Shown piece after piece: positions 56,131 through 64,000 of a DNA stretch of 64,000 bases (position 1 is its first letter; the number at the start of each line of letters is the position of its first letter). The DNA comes from Carettochelys insculpta (lineage: Eukaryota; Chordata; Testudines; Carettochelyidae): contig NC_134147.1 of the NCBI RefSeq assembly GCF_033958435.1, forward strand, positions 47,548,001 through 47,612,000. The letters run 5' to 3'. A program made the position numbers and the translations under genes. The notes under the pieces are model-generated. The model was not told where the DNA came from and ran no database searches. It was given only the letters and a program-made list of their open reading frames with translations.

Positions 56131-56211
56131 GGCCAGATCTTTGGCTGCTGTGAATTGCCATTGCTCCATGTAACTTCAGTGTAGCTGATTTACACCAGCC
56201 TAAGATCTGGC
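56131..56211. repeat. Short palindromic amniote repeat (copy 3 of 3)
   Basis: GGCCAGATCTTTGGCTGC at the left and 'cagcctaagatctggc' at the right are imperfect inverted ends around 'ccattgctccatgtaacttc'. It matches the turtle/bird repeat with 'catagctccattgaagtcaa'. Same family as copies at 13969 and 44490. Confidence 0.55.
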
Positions 56212-57094
56212 ATGTGGTCCATAATGATAGTTAGAGTAGAGTAGAGCATACAGGACCAGCCAGAATTGCTGCTGGGGGAAGTCTTGGTGATGTGCAGTTT
56301 CATTCTACAGCAGTAGGGATTTCCTAACCAAGACAGCAGAGGGATTTTTGGCCTGAGACTGGAATGGCCACGCCTGATTGTCTTCAGAATGAATGCGAGT
56401 GGCAGCTCTGCTCCTTTGGCCTGGGACTTACTGCTTTAGCTTGAACTGTCTCCTGCCACATTCCTGGCAATGGGCACCTTCTGGTTCTGGGTAAATATCC
56501 TCCTTTCCTGGCCCAGCCACCACAGCTTAGCTGAACACAACAACCCTTCCACTCTCTTGGTGAAAGAGGTCATGCTTTGATACCCCTAACCCATAGGGAT
56601 GTGGCTGGACTGCAAAGCTCTCTGTTGGGTAAAACTGCCTTCCCCAGGGACAGGAATAGGCTTATCTTGATGTGCCATTACTTAGCCATCCATGTCCTGA
56701 AGCCTCATCCAGCCCAAGTTCAATGTGCACGTAGTAAGAACTGTACTATACTGTGTGGTTTTGTTTGGCACATTGGTAAATAACCCTTACAAGTTGCAGG
56801 TTCCAGTGAACAGGATTCTCGAGTTGCTTGAAAATTTATACATTACTGGCATGTGCTGGGAAGCAATCCTGTTGTCCCCAGATATTTCTTCCTCCCCACA
56901 CCTGTCTTTCCTCCAAAGCCCTCTGAAGTGCCAAGAAATTGGCTGAAATTTCCTCTCCTTTTCACTCTTGAGTTTATACAGAGCTGCTTGTAACACATTT
57001 CTCCCACTATTTACCAGTCAGCCCTGCCTGTGTTATGCTGCATATCTTAATTTGTCATGCAAATAAATAAGAATATAAATAAAATTAAGATGGG

Positions 57095-57320
57095 GTCCAG
57101 GCCTCTAAAAATTCATGTGGTTATTAAATAGTGGGAGCAAGGCTCAGGACCCACTTGTGACGGGCATTGTACAAACAAGTAACAAAGCCAACCACCCTAG
57201 CGAGTTCATAATCTGGAGATCTGGACACAAGAGGTGGAGAAAGCAGAAAACAGAAGGGGGCCAGTTACAACAGGGAGGTAAATCTCGGAAGTCAGCACTA
57301 ACCACTTGCCTGTCCAGTGA
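57095..57320. repeat. Amniote interspersed repeat fragment
   Basis: 'acgggcattgtacaaacaag', 'taacaaagccaacc' and 'gcgagttcataatctgg' follow the order of a common turtle/bird repeat ('ggcgctgtacaaacacagaa', 'agagcttacaatcta'). The 124-codon frame over it (57115-57489) is probably incidental. Confidence 0.4.
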
Positions 57321-57489
57321 AAGTGTTTTATGGGCATCATGGCAGAGGGGGGCTTTAGGGAGGAAAAAAGGGGATATGAGGGCAGAGTTTTTCCACAGGG
57401 TGGGAGGTACTGCAGGTAACAGGCTGGCATCACTGGCAGGTGGGAGACAAATACTGGAGGCTCTGGAAGCTAATAGATCTGATAGCTAA

Positions 57490-59077
57490 GGTGGGGATTA
57501 GTGGAGGAGAACCTTAAAAACAAACCTGAAGGAGGCTGGCTGAGACCAGCCCAATTAGGCAGTGTTCTGTGTGACTCCCCATCATTCAGCTCCATGTTTT
57601 TTTTTTCTGAATGCTGAGTAAAATCAAAGCTTCTTCACTGACAGTATTGTTAGTTACAGGTGAGGAACTGGATGAATTCAATGCTGTTTAAGAATGTGTG
57701 AGGAATCTTAAATAGGGAGTGTACGTTTTAATGAGGCAAGTCTGCAGTGGGAATGAGAAAGTTCATTGCAAATGTCTCCTGGAGCCCAGCACTTCTTTTT
57801 CTGAGAAACGTCAATAGGTGAATCCATACTATGCAGTCATTGGAGCTGCGGGGTTTGTCTCCGTGTTACTATTTGACTTCTGAGAGGAAACAAAGTTCAT
57901 AGTTGACAGCTCAATAGTTCAGAACCTTGGGTGAGTGTGGTAGTGGGTAGGGCTGTAAACAGTCCTTTGTTGAAAGTTACTGGGAGGTAACAGGAACGTT
58001 CTGAATGATCTCTTTTGTAAGTCAGATGGAGCTGTAGAGTCAGAGTCTCGAGGAAATGGGCTTGTTTTTAAGATGAGGACCAACTGTGGTTATTTCTTCT
58101 GATTTTTGTCTTTATTAACATGATCAGCTACAGACAGCATTTTAAAATCCTTTTTAAAAACACCACAAAGAACAATATCTTCTTTTTGTTTTATGAACCA
58201 TCCAAAGAGCAAATTCTTTGCTGTGGATACAGATTGTGAATGGACTCCCTGAAATAATGCAAAATTGGGTGCTTCAGAAGCTGCAAGAATCTGAAAACTA
58301 GCATTTGTAGGATTTGTAGGGCTTGTTAATTGAACCTCTGCCGAGGTGGGCGGTCTCAGTTTTAGGATAGAATTTATCAAAGCTATGCCCTGATGTTAAA
58401 CATGTGCACATGCCAGCCTAAAGATTAAAATTTTGAAACACTATTTAAAAACTGTGCAAAATGCCTCGGCATATGAAGAGGAGCAGCTTGGATTTCAAAT
58501 AGGAAGGAAGGATTTTATGCAAAGGTTTAATTCTAGGAGTGGGAAAGGTATTTGTTACTGAAAATGACAGAGTATATAAATTCAGTAGTAACACAGCAGT
58601 GAAGCTCTTTAAAAATAAGGAATTCCATTCTTAAGTTTCAGATCATGAATTGACAAACCTCAGGAATGTTTACTGAATCTGGACTCTCTGATAATTTTCC
58701 AATTCCTTTTTCATCAGTCCGTTTCAAACAGCTAGCAGAGACTCTCTCCTTATTTCATGTCAACAAATGGAAAGCAAGAGTTGAGACTATCCAGTTTTGT
58801 ACTCATTACTGAGGTATAAATGGACACCAAGGGCCTTATCCAGAGGGAAGTCTTCCTGTACTTCAATAGACTTTCTTTCTAGCATTTTTCATGCTGATCC
58901 AATTAATCTTATGGAATGAGCAAACTGCTTTTTAGACCTTATGGGGACAAATTTTCAACTGAACTTAAGTCATCCTCTAGTATGTATTCCTTTAAAGACA
59001 AAATCGATTTTAAAGTGCTTATTAGTGTGAGCTGCTAATTATTTCCAGTTTGAGAACACTTCCCTGAGTGTGTGGTA
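57490..59077. other. Non-coding DNA, nothing recognised
   Basis: No coding, RNA or repeat signal was recognised. Confidence 0.4.
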
Positions 59078-59374
59078 CAGATTGAAGTTCTCTAATCCAG
59101 AACTCTGTCATCTGGCAATATCTGCAATCCAGCATGATTGTAGTTAGCCGGACGATGACTTATCAAAGGTGTAGCCAAGTTTTCCATAGAGCCAACAGTC
59201 CTGGCTCTCAGTGTTCTGCTTTGTTCTTTATCTGTAATTTACCCCTAAGAGCCCAATAAGCAGAAGAAGTATTGGTAATGCTGCTGGACGATACTGACTT
59301 CCTCTGGCCCAGAAAATTCTATCATTTGGCATGGATCAGGTCCTGGGGGTGCTGGACGAGAGAGGTGCAACCTG
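59078..59374. mobile_element. TIR element, GGTTGAAC family, copy 3 (inverted)
   Basis: Ends CAGATTGAAGTTCTCTAATC and, inverted, CAGGTTGCACCTCTCTCG; TA lies outside the left end and one base from the right end. The interior 'taatttacccctaagagccc' and 'aataagcagaagaagtattg' is the reverse complement of the interior of copies 1 and 2. Confidence 0.65.
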
Positions 59375-59589
59375 ATATTTAACTTAAACTGCTAAATAAT
59401 AATAACACTAAACAAAGGCCAGTTTTAATGTTCTGTATAGCCAGGAAAGAATATTTTTCTCAACAGAGAATTCTAGATTTAGCTACTCAGATACTGTTGC
59501 AAGTGTTGGGCCTTAAGCTAATATGTCCATGGCTTCACTATACCTGAACTCCACCAGGGCTGGTCCTAAGCCAGGATGAGAAAGGAGGA

Positions 59590-61760
59590 GGGTTGGGCAT
59601 AGGATTAGCACCCCCACCCTGGAAAACAAGCTTTGCTACAGAAACATTGATGACAGGTCAATATAAAGATGCAGGAAGTGTATCAATTTGCTTGACCAGC
59701 AAGTTCCAGGTTCTACAAGATCTGTATGATGAAGACACAGACCTACACACTTGGTGGCAAAAAGTGAAAGAAACAATAACAGCAATCTACCAAGAAGTAG
59801 TTGGACTGCAAAACCCCAACAAAACGAATGGGTGTCAGCAGAAACAATGAAGAAGATAGAAGGGAAGAAGTGTATGAAAGAGGCAGTTAACACCAGCCTC
59901 GCCAAAGCAGCAAAGGTAGCAGCACAGGAAAAATACACAAAAGTCAATAGGGAGGTATAGAAGAATGTGAAGATGGACAAGCAGAATTTCACACAGGATC
60001 TGGCAGAAGAAGTGGAAGCTGCAGTGGCAAGTGGAAACATGAAATAGCTATACAACACTACAAAGGAGTTTTGGGGACTTGAAGGACTGGTCAAAGACAA
60101 AGAGGGACAGGTGGTAATAGGGATGGAGCAGCAACTAAACAAAAGGGCAGGACATTTCAAAGAGCTTCTTAAGAGACCAGCCCCAGAAAATCCACCACAC
60201 ATCGAAGCAGCAGAAATCGATCTTCCAATAGACTGTGGCAAACTGATTAGAGAGGAGATCAGGAAGGCCATCTTGAAGGCAAAAAATGGTAAAGTCTCAG
60301 GCCCAGATGACATTCCTGCAGAAGCCCTTAAAGTGAATATTGATACCATATTTGAGATGCACTTTCTCCTTTTGAGAAGATCTGGGAAGAAGAGGCTATG
60401 TCAACAGATTGAAAGGAAGGCTACCTCATGAAGATCCCAAAGAAAGGCAGCTAAAGGAGCTGTGGGAACTATAAGGGAACCACCCTTCTGTCAGTGCCAG
60501 GAAGGATCTTCAACAGAACCATTTTGGAAAGAATGAAAAACACCAGAGCTGAGAGACCAGCAAGGCTTTTGACAGAATAGGCCATGCATTGACCAGACTA
60601 CAACATTATGAATCACATTGGAGCAATCTATAGAATGGAAATTACCATTTTACATGAACTTCATTGACTAGGAGAAAGCCTTTGACAGCATGCACAGGAA
60701 AACCCTCTGGCAGCTGCTTCAGCATTATGGCATACCAACCAAGTGGATCAGACTCATTAAGAACTCTTATGCAGGAATGACCTGCAAAGTTTACCATGAG
60801 TGACAATTCAAAAGGCACTTATGACTGAAGACTGTAGTACAACAAGGCTGCTTATTGTCACCATTCCTCTTTCTCCTGGGGATAGACTGGGTCATGAAGA
60901 TGACAACAACAACAAGAAGAAATGGGATCCAGTGGATACTGTGGACCCAGCTGGATGACCTGGACTTCGCTGATGATCTGGAGCTTCTCTTCCCACAGCC
61001 ACTGACAGATGCAAGAGAAAACATGAGACCTTGCCAACATCTCAGCTACAGTTGGCTTGAACGTCCACAAGGAAAAAACTGGTATCTTTGACAATCAACA
61101 TCAGTAGCACAGAGACAATCATACTTGGCGGTAGAGTGCTGGAGGAAGTTGATGTCTTCACATACCTGAGTGGCATCACTGATAAAGAGGGGGGTACCGT
61201 TGCTGATGTGAAACCACAGATTGGGAAAGCAAGAACAGTCTTCTCATGAAAACATCTGGAATTCTAAGCAGATCAGAACTCAGCCAAAGATCAGAGTATT
61301 CAAATCCAATGTCAAATCAGTCCTACAGTATGGAGCAGAAACTTGGAGAACAATAAAGAGTATGATCAAAAAATCCAGACATTTATCAATAACTGCCTTT
61401 GTAAAATCCTCCAGATCCATTGGCCTTACACCATCAGCAACCAAGACCTGTGGCAACTGACTCATCAACTTTCTGCCAAAGAAGGAATCAGGAAGAGAAG
61501 ATGGTGATGGATTGGGCATACTCAGAAAACCAACCACCAATATCACAAGGCAAGCCTTAAGTTGCAACCCACAAGAAAAAAGGAAAAGAGGGTGCCCAGG
61601 AAACACTTGGCACAGAGACCTGAAGGCAGACACTAAAAAGACAGAATACACCTGGTCATGACTGGAAAAGATTGCCCAGGACAAGGGACACTGGTCAATG
61701 GCGATCAATGACCAGTGCTCCAAGATGGAGGAGTGAAAGAGGCTTACTAGTACTTCAGTC
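59590..61760 (+). mobile_element. Non-CR1 non-LTR retrotransposon, linker, RT and C-terminal region
   Basis: A sense-strand copy of a family clearly different from CR1: motif C reads QLDDLDFADDLELL and the C-terminal block has [13 protein letters not shown]. This is the common animal non-LTR group often annotated from its endonuclease as craniofacial-development-like. The endonuclease is absent and the copy starts in the linker. The 3' end near 61760 has no clear tail. Confidence 0.8.
59690..61740 (+). pseudogene. Non-CR1 reverse transcriptase remnant
   Basis: Order of blocks: linker FQVLQDLYDEDTDLHTWWQK and KYTKVNREV; then EHFKELLKRPAPENPP-like and GKVSGPDDIPAEALK (about 60290-60330), the finger region. 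Motif A reads NFID, then a TAG stop at 60669-60671, then EKAFDSM (60651-60692). Motif B reads QGCLLSPFLFLLGIDWVM (60842-60894). Motif C, FADD, is intact at 60966-60977 within QLDDLDFADDLELLF. The tether block [11 protein letters not shown] (61320-61355) and a degenerate C-terminus follow. Stops and frameshifts are frequent. The long antisense frame 59636-60349 (237 codons) is a shadow of this ORF. Confidence 0.82.
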
Positions 61761-63186
61761 CATCTGATGGCTCAAAAACACATTATGAGCAAAGAAAATG
61801 TCAGTTCAGTTTATTGTGAGTCTGGATAGCAAAGATTTTATTTAGCTGTAAATTTGCTAGATAAAGATTCTTTTAATATTTTATAACTCTAGTGGATTAA
61901 ACCCTGTGTAAATCAACAAATTAGCAGCCACAATATATTTACATTCAGAGGAGGGCCAATGAAGGTCTAGAAAAGATCATTTATTCTGGCGGGTTAACTA
62001 AACTGAAAAGCTGACTTTTGAGTGGCATTTGCATACTCAACATGGAACTGAATGCAGGAGAAGTTAATAAATAATGAATGCTAGATGCACATACAGCAAG
62101 TGTCCAGTATGAGTGATTTCTGTTCTTTGAAGTTTCCTTTTGCCTCCTGTGTTCTGTTTCAAAGGATTTGAGGTGGGTTTAAATTTTAAGGATTCATGTA
62201 AAGCACTTAATACCCTATACACATATCTTCTCCTATCTTGCTCTATGTCCCATCTGCAGAATTCTCAATAAAAGGCTTAATGCAGAAGAGGACCAGAAGG
62301 ACCAGAAGAGGACCCACCTTATCAAAAATACTGATGCTGCCCAAGGCTCGCTCATTACTGGAATTTTCTTTCATTAATAGACAGTTTAAAGTAGAGAGAA
62401 AAAACATGTGGATGACGGCAATTAGATCGGGCATGGTGTTGATTTGAAACAGACAGAAATGGTCATCTACATCTTGCAAATGCTGTGAATGATTTTGTTG
62501 TATATGCCACCCATGTTCACATTTCTGCCTCCCAAGCAGTGTGCTCTGCAGAAACTACAGGGTGTGGTGTAAGTGGTCTTCCTCTGAAATACAGTTATTA
62601 GCTTTCTCATGTCTGCTTTGATTGTAATGTAAATGGTAGTATGTACCAACATTTAAAATTCATTGCTGTATCATTTCCTTGAGATCCTTGAGCAGCATCT
62701 CAGGGACACAGAACTTGAGAAATAGGTGTGCTAACAACACATGAAAACATTGAGATCAGATTTAAAAATTCAAGCTTAAGGCAATGAGTTTTCTGAAAAC
62801 AGAGTACCTTATCATGGGTAATTTAGAAAATTAATGCAAAAACACCATCTGCTAAACTTCAGATCTATGAACACTCTTTGGTCTGTGGAGAGTACAGACT
62901 GTATGCAAGACTGTTGGTCCCCCATCTGCTCTGACATGATCCTTATGGATTTTTCTGACTCAGTTAAGTGCTACATTAGTCATTCAACATGAGACAGAGC
63001 ACAGTCATACAGATCACTCTTTGAGGCTTGGGAATTTTGGAAGAGTGGAGTTGGATCTCATACTCCTCTTGGTAAACATGTTCATGTTCTGTTCATATGG
63101 CCCCTAGCACAACGGCTGTCCTAGTCCCTCATTCAGGCTCCTTGAGGCTACTGTAATACAAGTGAATAATACTTGTATTCCGATTA
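61761..63186. other. Non-coding DNA, nothing recognised
   Basis: Near 62275-62320 a short 'gaccagaag' tandem occurs. Antisense frames at 62243-62479 and 62467-62652 are hydrophobic or cysteine-containing but matched no family by eye. Confidence 0.35.
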
Positions 63187-63235
63187 CAAAGGGGCAGCTG
63201 TGTTAGACTGTATCTGCAAAAACAAGTGGGTTTTT
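63187..63235. repeat. Hammerhead-type repeat 5' fragment
   Basis: 'aaaggggcagctgtgttaga', 'ctgtatctgcaaaaacaa' match the left part of the repeat at 12079. The arm with the ribozyme-like core is missing. Confidence 0.5.
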
Positions 63236-64000
63236 GTATTCTAATAGTATATTTGGGCTGTATTTCATGTTATCTTTCATCACATTTCCAATTCAAGTTA
63301 TCAAGTATTTTCTTGGACTAGAAAGATGGTCTAAATTTATAGAAAGATGGCCTCCTTCTAGAGGGTTTCATAGCCAGTCACATTAGTACAGACAACCTGC
63401 CAGTGAGCACCGTGGGGATTGGCTAGTGAGCTACAGACCAAGGGATCTGCACAGACCAGTGCTTGGGAACCACCACCATCAAAGGTTTCCAATCATGGGA
63501 TCTGTGTTTCTAGGGTGACTGACATGGAACTTCCACATCCTCAGATTCCAAAGTTGTTAGGTCCAGCAGGGGACATTATGCCCTGTCACATTTCTAGAGT
63601 GGAGCAAGGTGAGTGCTGGTGCTGCTAACTTTAACTTCCTTTCTTACTATTGAGGCTGGAGTAGTTCCTGCATTTCTTTTGGTGATTTGCTGCAAGACTG
63701 CTGAACTATCTCTCCTCAGGACACACTGGCTTGGTCACATCAGTAATTTGAGCAGTGAGGGCATTTTCAGACTCTACATTGAATGTCGTGAGCCATTATT
63801 TTAAAAATGTTTTTTGCCATATACATTTTCATATTTTTCCCTTCCTCCCATTATGAATGTTGAAAAACAGCCACCCAAGAGTTTCTACATTCCATTGTGA
63901 GCTGTCCAACAAAGCCACACAGGATTACTGCCTGGTTTGCATGGGATGGACCATAATTGGCTGGGCTGCACTCTAATCCTCCATTAATGTCATAGGGAGC
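63236..64000. other. Non-coding DNA, nothing recognised
   Basis: No coding, RNA or repeat signal was recognised to the end of the window. Confidence 0.4.

Noticed and set aside
59636..60349. 237-codon minus-strand open frame, the longest in the window
   Set aside because: It is exactly antisense to the linker and finger region of a decayed non-LTR retrotransposon; its composition follows from that sense sequence.

Overview
The window is non-coding, repeat-rich vertebrate DNA, most probably from a turtle (or another archosauromorph reptile). The evidence is the repeat content: several CR1-type LINE copies whose 3' ends resemble the turtle/bird consensus, a tRNA-derived SINE with a CR1-like tail, reptile-type palindromic MITEs, and a family of short repeats carrying hammerhead-ribozyme-like cores. 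The assignment rests on recalled repeat consensus sequences, not on a search, and the species cannot be named. No complete host gene is visible. The one good host-coding candidate is a short 3'-terminal exon at 43662-43737 (+).

Layout. 1-8.7 kb: a minus-strand CR1 3' half (242-1335), two tRNA-derived SINEs on opposite strands, a minus-strand CR1 fragment near 3.6 kb, a MIR/CORE-SINE-like repeat near 6.5 kb and a CR1 reverse-transcriptase shard near 7.5 kb. 8.76-11.43 kb: the longest CR1 copy, with endonuclease, linker, reverse transcriptase and 3' UTR all recognisable but frameshifted. 12.1-13.6 kb: an inverted-arm hammerhead-like repeat, then an antisense L2/Rex-like LINE fragment. 15.8-20.7 kb: two tandemly placed copies of one TIR element, an antisense CR1 copy and a TIR element. 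21.2-22.2 kb: an unclassified repeat, possibly an LTR in reverse. 25.9-27.2 kb: 5' end and endonuclease of a second non-LTR family (antisense), abutting a GC-rich block (27.2-29.9 kb) bounded by inverted termini.

31.7-33 kb: a 40-bp minisatellite, inverted repeats and microsatellites. 36.9-38.0 kb: a CR1 3' half with an intact FADD motif. 38.6-40.4 kb: a hAT MITE with a perfect 8-bp target duplication and a long palindromic MITE. 42.5-44 kb: AT-rich, low-repeat DNA with homeodomain-like sites, followed by the candidate terminal exon and an AATAAA. 45.3-51.3 kb: a LINE C-terminal zinc-finger shard, hammerhead-repeat fragments, several MITEs, a CR1 tail and a TIR element with TA target site. 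52.6-54.5 kb: the best-preserved hammerhead-like core and an unidentified coding-like stretch. 59.1-61.8 kb: a TIR element and a sense-strand non-LTR retrotransposon of a non-CR1 clade.

The coding remnants are all transposon-derived and decayed; none works with another. The retroelements would have supplied machinery (APE endonuclease plus reverse transcriptase) that the SINEs borrowed through shared 3' tails. The MITEs depend on transposases encoded elsewhere. The window is best read as an intergenic or intronic segment, possibly the 3' end and downstream flank of one plus-strand gene.
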